This document shows, piece by piece, positions 12,872-22,890 of a DNA stretch of 64,000 nt. The position numbers and the translations under genes are program-made. The notes under the pieces were generated by a model. The model was not told the DNA's origin, made no database searches, and saw nothing but the letters and a program-made list of their open reading frames with translations. Numbering within the stretch: position 1 is the stretch's first letter; each line of letters starts with the position of its first letter. Source of the stretch: Citrus sinensis (lineage: Eukaryota > Streptophyta > Magnoliopsida > Sapindales > Rutaceae); NCBI RefSeq assembly GCF_022201045.2, contig NC_068559.1, forward strand, positions 3,942,501 to 4,006,500. Reading direction: 5' to 3'.

Positions 12872-14138
12872 ATGGCTTCCAACACTCTGATGAGCTGCGG
12901 CATCGCCACCACCGCTTTCCCTTCGGTCCTCTCATCTTCTAAATCCAAATTCTTTACTGCAGTTTCACTTCCAGCTGCCGCCAATGCAACCTCGAAATAC
13001 GCCATGTCTGCTGACTGGATGCCCGGCGAGCCCCGGCCGCCTTATCTTGATGGTTCAGCCCCAGGGTAAGCAAGCAAGCATTTAGAATATTTTACCAGTT
13101 GAACTAGCTGGCTGCCATAGCACGTAAATTTTTGTTGCTAATGTTTTTGTTGTGTGCTTGTGTTTCTTTGTTCCAGGGACTTTGGATTTGACCCACTTCG
13201 GCTTGGCGAAGTTCCTGAGAACCTTGAGAGATACAAGGAGTCTGAACTCATTCACTGCAGATGGGCTATGCTTGCTGTTGTAAGTTCTAAATTCTTTTGT
13301 TCGTGTGCCATTTCTTGATTGACATTTTCAATGTGTCTTAATCATATATGTTTTAGTTTATAGGCTATGTAACCTTGAATTATTCCAAGATTTTGATATT
13401 ATATTCATATGAAATTTACCGTTCCGGATTTAGTCCAAGGGAACAAGTGGTTTCTTGTTCTGGAAGCTAGATATCAAGGGTTGAGTCAATATCATTTCGG
13501 AGTATAAAGTATCAAAAGCAAAACAAAGTGGCTGAACATCAAAATGATTTACTAAAAAATTTCCACGCAGCCAGGGATCTTGGTGCCAGAGGCATTGGGA
13601 TTGGGCAACTGGGTGCAGGCGCAAGAGTGGGCAGCAGTTCCTGGAGGACAAGCCACATACTTAGGCACCCCTGTTCCATGGGGCACTCTCCCCACAATTT
13701 TGGTCATTGAATTCCTTTCCATTGCCTTCGTTGAGCACCAACGCAGCATGGAGAAAGACCCCGAGAAGAAGAAGTACCCCGGTGGTGCTTTCGACCCCTT
13801 GGGCTTCTCCAAGGACCCCCAGAAGTTCGAGGAATACAAAGTCAAGGAGATAAAAAATGGTTAGTTATCGCACTTTTAAACCAATAAATTTTTTCACAAG
13901 TCACGTTGAATTGAAATGAATCAATTAACAGATATTTAATTTTAATGGTTATCTCATTTATTCTTTTTTTTTTTTTAAATATTCAGGGCGTTTGGCATTG
14001 CTGGCATTTGTGGGTTTCTGCGTGCAACAATCAGCATATCCGGGCACAGGACCATTGGAGAACTTGGCAACTCACTTGGCTGATCCATGGCACAACAACA
14101 TTGGGGACGTTATTATCCCCAGAGGGATTGTGCCTTGA
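12872..14138 (+). CDS. LHCA1: Photosystem I chlorophyll a/b-binding protein Lhca1
   Basis: Antenna protein of photosystem I in the thylakoid membrane that binds chlorophyll a/b and passes excitation energy to the core. Four exons join in phase: 12872-13065, 13177-13279, 13571-13859, 13987-14138, giving 245 aa (Arabidopsis Lhca1 is about 241). Residues 1 to about 45 form a Ser/Ala-rich plastid transit peptide. The mature part starts near [11 protein letters not shown]. Helix 1 carries [14 protein letters not shown] (86-99), helix 2 [14 protein letters not shown], and helix 3 the paired [12 protein letters not shown] (192-203), the conserved chlorophyll-ligating ExxNGR motif. The C-terminal [17 protein letters not shown] block is characteristic of Lhca1 rather than other Lhca proteins. 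The ATG is the first after the CCAAT/TATA region. No lesion. Confidence 0.97.
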
Positions 14139-14420
14139 AGAATTGCATTGTTAAATTATCCAATCCACTGTAAAATTCCCTGTTAAAAGAGCCTTTAATG
14201 AAACAGAATTCGTATCTTTCTGACTGTAAGATTAGAAAGTAATTGTCCTCCAATGACGTTCATGCTAGAATCTAATACTATTGTGATTGCCATAATCAAG
14301 AGCTATTTTTTAAATTCTCTTGTGACTATAGTGATGTGGGATAACTTTGAACATAAAAACAAGGAAAGAAAACAAGAATACGATAATTGAACCTTATTCA
14401 TTCACGAATTATATATATTA
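14139..14420. other. Convergent 3' spacer
   Basis: Short spacer between the 3' end of Lhca1 and the 3' end of the minus-strand cysteine-rich peptide gene. No gene or repeat seen. Confidence 0.5.
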
Positions 14421-14687
14421 TTACGCAGCAATTGAGTTGCATACACAAAAGAGGCCACCAGGGCCGTCGACACACTGAGCACCGTTGAATCCACCCCCTA
14501 ACGCACCCTGACAAGCTTGGGTACAGGTATCTTGAGTGCACTGAACCGGTTGATCGTCAGCAATATCGACCAAAACACGATCTGGGATGAGCTTAGGATG
14601 AACAACGGCTTCTGCATTCAAGAATGTCAAGGCCATCAAAACAAAGATCAAAGTGATCATCAATGGCAAATATGCTCTTTGTTTCAT
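14421..14687 (-). CDS. Secreted six-cysteine peptide (defensin-like), copy 1
   Basis: Single-exon frame of 88 aa. Residues 1 to about 27 are a signal peptide: a basic MKQR start, a hydrophobic run rich in Leu, Ile and Met, then LNAEA. A short acidic pro-like stretch leads to the cysteine domain with spacing C-x4-C-x3-C-x12-C-x8-C-x1-C. The C-x3-C plus C-x-C pair is the hallmark of cysteine-stabilised alpha-beta (defensin-like) folds, so an extracellular defence or signalling peptide is likely. The family name is inferred, not matched to a known gene. A TATA box lies 110 bp upstream. The neighbour at 15260-15475 has the same spacing in the opposite orientation. Confidence 0.75.
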   Translation of the reverse strand: MKQRAYLPLMITLIFVLMALTFLNAEAVVHPKLIPDRVLVDIADDQPVQCTQDTCTQACQGALGGGFNGAQCVDGPGGLFCVCNSIAA

Positions 14688-14796
14688 TATCTCCCTAATA
14701 AGATAAAAGCCTTTTTCTTTTTCTTTTTTCTTTTTTTTTTAACAACTTCCTGAAAGAATTGGATTACCTGTATGCAAATTTTCTCATGGTTTGGGG

Positions 14797-14804
14797 TTTA
14801 TATA
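14797..14804 (-). promoter_or_regulatory. TATA box of cysteine-rich peptide copy 1
   Basis: TATATAAA on the minus strand, 110 bp before the ATG of the 88-aa peptide; a typical plant TATA element and distance. Confidence 0.55.
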
Positions 14805-15157
14805 GAGATTGGAATGCTCTAAATATGTCAAAAAAATCTTGTTGTAATCCATGCAGTAATATCATTTGAAATTGGATTTGCAATATTGGTATATCATCCT
14901 GAATTGGCAACTCATGCACATTGAAGACCAAGATCTTGAATCATTTTTTATATTTGCAACTCTGTTAATACATGTAAATGATAGAGATTATGAGTCAGTA
15001 AAATCTTCAAAGTAATTTCTAGATTTCTTTCCATGAAAACCATTGATAACTAAGAATCATAGAGAATTATTTTAAAGGGAAAGAAACAACCAGAAAATTA
15101 ATGGTAATAACTTTGATTTTAGAGCTAAAATAGAGCCGTCTTTAGAAATTCCTCTGC

Positions 15158-15164
15158 TATAAAA
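15158..15164 (+). promoter_or_regulatory. TATA box of cysteine-rich peptide copy 2
   Basis: TATAAAA. Transcription would start near 15190, which leaves almost no leader for the ATG at 15191 but about 70 nt for the ATG at 15260. This supports the shorter protein. Confidence 0.55.
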
Positions 15165-15259
15165 GCCCTATTCATGTAATTATAAAATTCGTGACAAAAG
15201 CAAAGCAAAGCAAAAAATTTCTATTCAAAAGAAACTTGACAAAAGCATTTTTGTCTCCA

Positions 15260-15475
15260 ATGGAAGGAAGGGTGACACTAATCTTAGCTTTGGTGGTCTT
15301 GAGTTTCATGGCTATTAATGGACCAGATGTAGCAGAGGCTTTTCGAATTGTCATCGAATGTAGCCAGCCTCAATGCACGCAGACTTGCCAAAATGCGTAC
15401 AAGGAAAAACTTTTATCGGCTTTCTGTAAGAAGACGGATTATGGAAACCTTTGCGTTTGTGTTCATAAACCTTAA
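15260..15475 (+). CDS. Secreted six-cysteine peptide (defensin-like), copy 2
   Basis: A 71-aa peptide from the ATG at 15260. The frame is open back to 15191, but that start would put a lysine-rich stretch before the signal sequence and sit right at the predicted transcript start. Residues 1 to about 27 (MEGR, then a Leu/Val/Ile-rich core ending VAEA) are a signal peptide. The cysteine domain has spacing C-x4-C-x3-C-x12-C-x8-C-x1-C, identical to copy 1. Shared residues around the motif are CTQ-CQ and CVC. The two genes are therefore an inverted, divergently transcribed duplicate pair with much changed sequence between cysteines. Expected to be extracellular; precise function unknown. Confidence 0.75.
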   Translation: MEGRVTLILALVVLSFMAINGPDVAEAFRIVIECSQPQCTQTCQNAYKEKLLSAFCKKTDYGNLCVCVHKP

Positions 15476-18212
15476 AAGTACTGGATGGCTTATCATGGCC
15501 ATGGCTCATGATATTACTGTAACCTCAATAACAAAAGCAAATAAAACCTTTTTCATTACATACCCTCTTTTCTGTTCTTATTGATCATGTGCTTTCGAGT
15601 TAATATGTTTTTCAACTACAGTAAATCAGAATTCACATACATATATGATCAGATCAATGTTACAAGTACTACTAATATCCATAATTCCATATTATATAAT
15701 AAAATGCTTTTGGCAACTACAATAGTCTATATTTCTCTTGATAAAGAAGGTAAAGACCAAAATCTGAAGGTGGTTACTCGCTATATTTTAGTGTGCAGAT
15801 GTGTATAAGATTTCTGTTAGGACTAAAAGGAATGTGATGAATAGCGAATTGTAGCAGCATGAAGATGAAGAAGTTACATCTGTACAGAGAAAAGAAGTTA
15901 AATTTAGCAGAGTACTAAACTTGTCTCTGAAAATAATGAAGGGAAAACAGAGAACATAATAAAGGTTTACCTGGTACTGGCTTTACAATTGATTCAGTGA
16001 CCTGCTGGGATTTGTGGTTGCTAATTTCTAGTAAGCTCTGTGAAATAAAAGCCGATTTCCCAAGGTAAGACCTTGTGAGCTTCTTGACCACTGTTATTTC
16101 TTGAGTACTGCAAAAGAGCTTGAATTTGGTCAGTGTCTGCCGTGGAAATTTTAATCAGATAAGCATAAATGATGGGGACACATACCTTGGACTGAGGAGG
16201 TTGCTGGCACTAATTTTTCCTGTATAAAGAGCATTAGTCCTGGTAGCATTTGTCAATGTTTGCAACATGAACAATCTTTTCTTGTTGGGCATGGAGTTCC
16301 TTGCCATGATCACATTTGCAGGAACATTTCCAAATCTGATTTTCAATAAACAGAACTACTTTAGAATCAGATTTTGATATAGAGAATATATCACACTGTA
16401 CATTACATTCTAATTTTTTTATTGTTCTTTTCATATACACAATACATGTTGCCAATCATTAACTTGAGTATATGATAGTATAGTCACACTAGTTCAACAT
16501 ATAAGAAATATTAAAACAGAAATCAATTCTTAACTCAGTGTTGAATTGCAGGTACTTACGAGCAAGATCCAGGATAGCCATTGATTTCTCTGCAACCACC
16601 TTGCGGACAAAGATACCTGAGCATTTCGCAAACCAAAAAAAATAATAATAATAATAATCGAACTTCTTTTTTAAGAAAATTAAATTGAAATGGTTGGAAA
16701 TTGAAGCAGTGTATTTTTCACCTACATGAAGTCTCTGACTGATTTTGACGACCAAGACTGGTTCTGAGGCCCCTCTTTGGAGTACAACAATGCCGTATCA
16801 CCTCTCACAAATGCAATATCTCCCAATTCCTCAACCAAGCACCTAAATGCTCCCGAATCTCCAAAATACAAACTATTCGAATGGCAAGAACCATTTTCAA
16901 TGCCACAGCCACCGCACATTCCCGTTCCTTCAAATTCTCCCGGGGCACAAACCTCAGAGAAAAAGCTTGAAGCAATTTCGATGCGGCTTATTTTTCCAGA
17001 ATCAAATGATGGCGTTGATTCCTTGATATGGTTAACGGGATAGTTCCAGCCAGCTGCTGTGGAGTAACTTCCATGGCAAGATTTATGTCCCTTGAAAACC
17101 ATCAAATTGATGCCTCCATTTTCTTGGCAAACCTTTCTGTTTATAACTGCAACAGCATCATAGCTTTGAGCATGGTCACAGTAGACTTCATTTGCAATGG
17201 CTTTCATAGAGTAATTGAGAAATGCCGTGTAAGCTAGCCCTGCTTCTAGATTTATTATATCTGCTTCCCCTTTTCTTGCTGAATCTAAACACTCTTGTGC
17301 TGTGTCTCTTCTGACACTGCAAAGAAATTAAATTGTTTCAATATTATTTTAAAATCTAAAAAAAATAAAAAAAATATTTTATTTTGTTCAAATTACAATT
17401 GTTTCCGAATCTCTCGTGATACGCCTAGACTTAAGTGTCAATAATATAGCGTTCAAGAGTGTTTGTCACATGAGCAATTAAAGGGTACAGTTTTCTCCCA
17501 AAACAGTATTAAGAAAAAAAGAGAGAAAATTACCATTTCCACGTTTAATCTTCAGATTGGCTGATGATGCTGACGAGATACTCACAATCCTCGTACTGAT
17601 CCCTGACAGCACACCATTTGATGGACGCCGCTGATCCTTCCTCGTCATCACCCACCTCACCACTTGGCACACCGTGATCACCAAATTCCTCCCTTCCTTC
17701 CTCCACGGTTAATGGCGCCGGCGCCGGGGATGCATTCGGCACTGACGGTAGGGGAGGCTAGCGTTGTGCGGATGTTAAACTCGTGGGTGATGCCGGAGTT
17801 GGAGATGGCGCGAAAACTGAAACAGAAATGCCTTTTTAGATTTTAAAATATTAGGAGTAGCTTTTAATCTGCGGCTAATTAAAATTTTAATAAACATAAG
17901 GGACTTAATTGCAATTTTATCAATTTACGCGTTTTTTACATTTGACCCCTTACCTTTTAAATTATTATATTTATGTTAAAGTTTTCTCTATTGTGTCTTT
18001 GTATTGTTGACTCTTATCAATTTCACTTATTTTATGTCATAGTGCAAGCAAACTTATACACTTCTGACTCTATGGTACCTACTAAACCAAATTTTGATCT
18101 CATTGTTATTTGCATTTACCTTCATTTATTAAATTCTTATTATCTATGACTTTCAAATAATATATAAGAATAAATAAACTCGTGACAAGAATTCAGGTAT
18201 TCAATAAAATAT

Positions 18213-18215
<3 letters not shown>

Positions 18216-18256
<41 letters not shown>
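18216..18256. repeat. (TA)n microsatellite
   Basis: About 20 uninterrupted TA units within the first intron of the transferrin-like gene. Confidence 0.95.
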
Positions 18257-18257
<1 letters not shown>

Positions 18258-18349
18258 TCCAAGAGCACTAAAATTTTGAAAAAACTGAATTACTAGTTAA
18301 AAGTTGAAACACAATTTGACTCACCGGATCTCTCACTGTCTGAAGCTAC

Positions 18350-18434
18350 TTTAATGATGGTGCATGCGCTGGAGAAAAGTGTTGAACGGACAAGGAACTG
18401 GAGTTGGGTTCCGAGGCTGGCGATGGTGCAAAAC
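18350..18434 (-). other. Possible alternative or relic exon of the transferrin-like gene
   Basis: After an acceptor AG (18435-18436), the minus strand encodes FAPSPASEPNS in phase with exon 1. It resembles FAPSPTPASPTS encoded just upstream of exon 2 (about 17750-17805). Including it and using the GT at 18348-18349 would shift the frame, and reading on meets TAG. It may be a duplicated linker exon that is now skipped. Confidence 0.35.
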
Positions 18435-18616
18435 CTGAGACATTATTAAGAGGGGTGAATTTGCAAAGTTTAGGGAAAACAAGAATCAGAAGCAGAATAA
18501 ATAAAACATACCCTGAATTGGCCAGATAAAAGCGAGCAAGTGAAGAAGAAGAGCAGTTGCTGTTAAGATCTGCATATGGGGATGTTGTGTGTGTATTTTG
18601 AATTGTGATGGTGATG

Positions 18617-18619
<3 letters not shown>

Positions 18620-18697
<78 letters not shown>
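18620..18697. repeat. Compound (TA)n(GA)n microsatellite
   Basis: About 41 bp of TA followed directly by about 37 bp of GA, 45 bp upstream of the transferrin-like ATG, so within its promoter or 5' UTR. A hAT element starts 22 bp further out. Confidence 0.95.
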
Positions 18698-18698
<1 letters not shown>

Positions 18699-18719
18699 CA
18701 CAGAGCATTGTAGAGCGTG

Positions 18720-19619
18720 TAGGGATGGCAATGGGGAGGGGAGGGGAGAGGACTAATCTCCCCATACCCATCCCCGATATTTTGCATATGTCTCCGTCCC
18801 CTCCCCGTCCCCGTCAGAATTACTTGAGAGAATCTCCATCCCCTCCCCGAATAATAACAGGGGATCCCCGAGGGTCCTCGGTCCCCGAATAACTAATAGT
18901 CTAATACATTATTTTTTATTTTTTATTTTAAATTAATCATATTAAAATAAAAAAAATTCAGATAAAAATAAAGTTCAAAATATATCTTACATTAATATTG
19001 ATCCATTACAAAGTCACATTCAAAATATAAATTATTAAAATAATTATAAAACAATGAAAATAATATAAGTAAAGTAACTTATAAGTGCAAATATTAATAA
19101 CTGTATAATATAATCACAATGTAAAATAAACTCATATTGTTATTGTAAGCTCGTAACTAACTTTGACAGCACATTAAGGCCTCCAATGTGTTTGGATGAA
19201 GTTTGTTACGGTGTGGGCTCACAACTCTACCACCGGTGCTAAAAGCTGATTCAGAAGCAACTGTTGTAATTGGAATTGCCAAAATATCTCTAGCAATTCG
19301 AGCTAATGTAGGATACCTATTAGCATTTAATAATATAAATATTTTGATATTTATTATTTTTAACAATATTTATAATTTTGTTATTTATTTATTAGTAATT
19401 TTAAAAATAAAAATAAAATTAAAAATTCAAATGGGGAAATGGGTAGGGGATGGGGATTTCACCTCATCCCCGTCCCCTCCCCGAATAAAAAATTGGGTAA
19501 AAAATTTTTCCCGTCCCCTCCCCGAATAAAAAATTGGGTATAAAATTATCCCCATACCCTCTCCGAATGGGGAAAATCTCCGAGGGTATCCGTCCCCGTG
19601 GGGATTTTTGCCATCCCTA
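18720..19619. mobile_element. hAT element, deletion derivative with hATC fragment
   Basis: A 900-bp element with ends TAGGGATGGCAA and TTGCCATCCCTA (perfect 12-bp inverted repeat) and the perfect 8-bp target duplication AGAGCGTG (18712-18719, 19620-19627). Sub-terminal CCCCGTCCCC repeats occur at both ends. On the minus strand, about 19157-19330 encodes the C-terminal dimerisation (hATC) motif of a hAT transposase: YPTLARIARDILAIP, then ASESAFSTGGRVV. The rest of the transposase is gone, so the element needs an outside source. Confidence 0.9.
19157..19366 (-). pseudogene. hAT transposase C-terminal fragment
   Basis: About 50 residues match the hATC dimerisation domain, including the diagnostic SxSAFSxGGRxV run. 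The frame then meets its own stop. Upstream there is only AT-rich non-coding sequence, so no zinc finger or catalytic core is present. Confidence 0.85.
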
Positions 19620-20343
19620 AGAGCGTGCATGGGATCGATGAGTTCATTTCATTTGTAAGTAAAATTTGATAACTTCAAAAGAAAGAAAGGGTTATGAGAG
19701 AGTATGAGCTAAAAAGACTTGTTTAAAGTGATTGTTTACAAAATTTTTCTGCTTCTTTACGTTCTTTCATTGTCAAGGAACCGATCGTGCAAGCAATGTT
19801 TTCCTGGAGGGACTATAGGGGCAATAAAAAAAAAATAATATGTCAAATCAGGAGAGGTGGAATATATTATCGATCTCTTGGTATGATTAAATAATCTCTA
19901 AGTATATGACATTTTATGATAATTTCTATTACTTGGAATAAAAATTTTGTATCTATTTTATAAAAATATCTTTTATTTTATAGCTCGTTAATAGCAATAT
20001 CAAACATAAAGACTTGAAAGTAATCTGCAAAAAATAGTTGTGATTTATTAGACTTTCATCGAGCGCATGTTTGGTTGGAAGAAATAATAGGAGATGAGAG
20101 GAATGAAAATGAAAGAAGGGGAGAGAAAATAAGTGAAAAAGAGAATCAATCTGATTTCCATTATTTCGTTAAATAAGAAATTTATCTTTCTCCTTTTATT
20201 TATTTATTTATTTATTTATTTAATCCCTCCTCATTTCCTCTCCTCTATTTTTCTTTTATATATATATATATATATTTTTCCAAACATTTCAGAATAGTCT
20301 AATGGATTGAAAGTAAATATATTGGGCCCTTGACCAGTAGTTC

Positions 20344-20860
20344 TAGAGTAGTGTTAGTGGCATCCATAAAAATTCTCATAAAACCCCTCTTTTGTAAATT
20401 TATAATTTGACGATTAAAAAAATGGAATTAAAGCTGGATCATCCTTCTACCGATTAGAATGGGGTTGATGGGGGTGCTCAGAATTTAAACTCTCAAAAGA
20501 GCAAGAGGCTAATAGTTTAATTCTAAGCTTCAGTGTGATTTTAGTAGTCTGTTAATTGATGTAATAAGCAATTTATCTTTTTATATTGATGATTATTTTG
20601 AGAACTTAGAGAAACAAATGGTTGTATTTGAAAATAATTCTCATTAACAACGTGCGTGAAAGTTTGAAATTAATTTGGTGAAAATTCTGCAAGTTGTAAT
20701 AATAGATTTTGGGGTTTTGTTGACAAATAAGAATGTAGGCTTACCTGTCAAATCGAAATGGGTATATTTAGAAGTAGTGTAACTGCTGAACACCTTTGGT
20801 GGGGTGTTTCTAGAAGAGGGGTTTCATATGAAGTTTAAAGGGCTGCTATTGCACCACTCT
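20344..20860. mobile_element. MITE-like element with imperfect long inverted ends
   Basis: The left end (TAGAGTAGTGTTAGTGGC and on to AAAACCCCTCTT) pairs imperfectly with the right end (AAGAGGGGTTTC to CCACTCT) over about 45 bp. TAGTTC occurs on both sides (20338-20343, 20861-20866). Long TIRs suggest a Mutator-like MITE, but the target duplication is shorter than the usual 9 bp, so the class is uncertain. Confidence 0.45.
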
Positions 20861-22850
20861 TAGTTCGGAAGAGCTTGTTTTAAAGGCCCAATACTTTTTT
20901 TCTAAGCTGGCCCACTAAGGTATTAATGATTGTAAATCCTAAATACCCCAACTTTAAAGACCCAATATTATTAAAAGTAATTCCGTTTTTTTATAAAAAA
21001 AATACCTTTTTTAGCAATATTCAACCATTTCTTATCATTTAAACTGCCTCCACGTGCATCATGCATGACAAAAGGAATGAAGTATTAATTTCACAATCGT
21101 AAACGTAATTAAAAGTTTAATTTCATTAAGTCAACATTTAAAAGAATACCAAAGAGTCAATTCATGTACTGAACCAAGGGGCAAGTGGATTGTCGGTGAT
21201 TGATGAGTGACTTCGACTGACCATCATGTTAGCCTCCATATGCGTACAATTGTATTCGTATACAAAAGACATCGCTCGTTAATCTCACGAGAGAAACATG
21301 TTAATCAACAGTTCACAGAATTAAAAGGTGGTTAATATAATTTTTTAATTTCAATTATTTAAACAGTCATCAAATCTGTCAAATTTATTTTTTCAGATTA
21401 AACAAAAAAATAAAAAAAACAAGTGTAGTCTATTGAAATTTCTATACTTTCCATGAAAAATGTGTATTTTAATATTAACACATCTCAATCTTGATTTATC
21501 CTCTTATTATTATCTCTTCTTCCTCAAAAAATTGCTAGATTAACAAATATTGCAATAATTTACATATCTAAATTAGTTTTTTTATATTTGCATACCTAAT
21601 ATTTATTTTTTTTGGTGATTTAGAAAAATATTTATCAAATTATAAAAAAATTAAAGTTATATCCGTGAATTTGAATATTATCTATTAATTATCAAATAAT
21701 TAGTTATTTATCCACTAAATTAAATGGTGAAAATTAAAACATTTGAATCGAAAGGTCCATAATGACTCGTTATCAATACTGTAAAAATTCATACAACATT
21801 ATTAAAAATATATATATATATTTTTCTATGTGAAGAATTCATTTGTTATAAAACTGTAGGGATGGCATAGCTAAAATCAATTTTTTATTTTATTATTGAT
21901 CTTTGAAGTTTAAATACAGAAAGCTAATTAAAGAAAATGATTGAAGAATCAGTCGGTTAAGTCTATAGAAACAATTTTTTTTTTTTACTTTTTGTAAAAT
22001 TAACCTTTAAAGCATTTTATAAAGAACTTAAATAACTTTTATTTTTCTAAGTTTATAAAAGTTTAACGATACAAAATATTTTTTATATTGTATTCTTTTT
22101 CTTTATTTGCAGAAACTTATTTGGTTAAACTGCGAACTATTAAGTTATTACCCAGACGACTTTCTTGACACATGAATTCAAGTATGAAACTTGAAACTTG
22201 AAATTAGCACTAACACGAGACACTAATCCTACTTGTAAGATTTTATTGACCGGTTTTTCGAAATTATAGTGTTTTCTTACTCTTAATTAAGAACTAAGTT
22301 TATTTCTATCACCACTCCCAAAATAATTAAGGAAAAACTCTCGATCATCATCAGAATTACAAAACCGTCTAATTATAATTTGTCATAAATATTGATTTAA
22401 TTTAAGCCCATCTAAAATCCCAGAGAAATGATCTCTAGCAATTCTGCCCAAAATTAAAGTTCTCTGGCTGCTCCTAATTCCTAAACCCTAATTCTTCTAA
22501 TTTGTGTTAATGTTTAGCCCAATAAGAACAAAATTATGTGTTACATAATGATGATTTTTCCTCTGAATCAAGTGACAGCTGGGCCTCACGTTGAGTTACC
22601 TTTCTTGATATATATATCGACATTTTTTGTTGATCAGATATTCTTCTGCTGTTTGCTCGGTCCCTTTTGTTGAGTTCCAACTTCCAAAGTGTGTCATTTC
22701 ATTTTCCTTCGACTCTCTTCAGATCAACACTTTACCTTTAATTATTCTTATCATTATTATTTTCTTGAAAACTAAATCAAAGCACAGAAGCTACACAGAG
22801 CTAGCTAGGGTTTTGCAGTTTGCACACGCGTGTGTGTGTTTATACTTTAT

Positions 22851-22852
<2 letters not shown>

Positions 22853-22888
<36 letters not shown>
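22853..22888. repeat. (CT)n microsatellite
   Basis: About 18 CT units. Others of the same kind are at 23100-23115 and 24301-24324. Confidence 0.95.

Positions 22889-22890
<2 letters not shown>

Larger units (their letters stand above)
14688..15259. other. Divergent promoter spacer of the two cysteine-rich peptide genes
   Basis: About 570 bp between two head-to-head peptide genes. It holds TATA boxes for both directions, a T-rich run (14708-14740), and otherwise AT-rich sequence without a gene. Confidence 0.6.
15788..18575 (-). pseudogene. Transferrin-like secreted protein gene with an in-frame stop
   Basis: Seven exons join in phase on the minus strand: 18512-18575, 17534-17741, 16726-17316, 16560-16616, 16186-16335, 15971-16107, 15788-15879 (433 codons with the stop). 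Exon 1 is a signal peptide (MQILTATALLLHLLAFIWP). A Pro/Ala and acidic linker is followed by one transferrin lobe: IKWCAV (62-67), EADIINLEAGLAY (108-120), SYDAVAV (142-148), KSCHGSYSTAAGW (169-181), a Cys-rich loop (214-235), YFGDSGAFRC (241-250), GDIAFV, and VPANVIMARN. The C terminus ends in a hydrophobic stretch after CC, possibly a lipid or GPI anchor signal. Codon 87 is TAA (17545-17547), inside otherwise intact homology; no GT donor precedes it. This is either a true nonsense allele or a sequence error. Iron ligands are mostly replaced (see findings). The donor for exon 3 is GTAGGT at 16725. Confidence 0.8.

Noticed and set aside
18346-18787. Frames with SLSLSL and IYIYIY runs on the minus strand
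   Set aside because: They translate the (GA)n and (TA)n microsatellite upstream of the transferrin-like gene; only the MQILTATALLL start in the same area is real.
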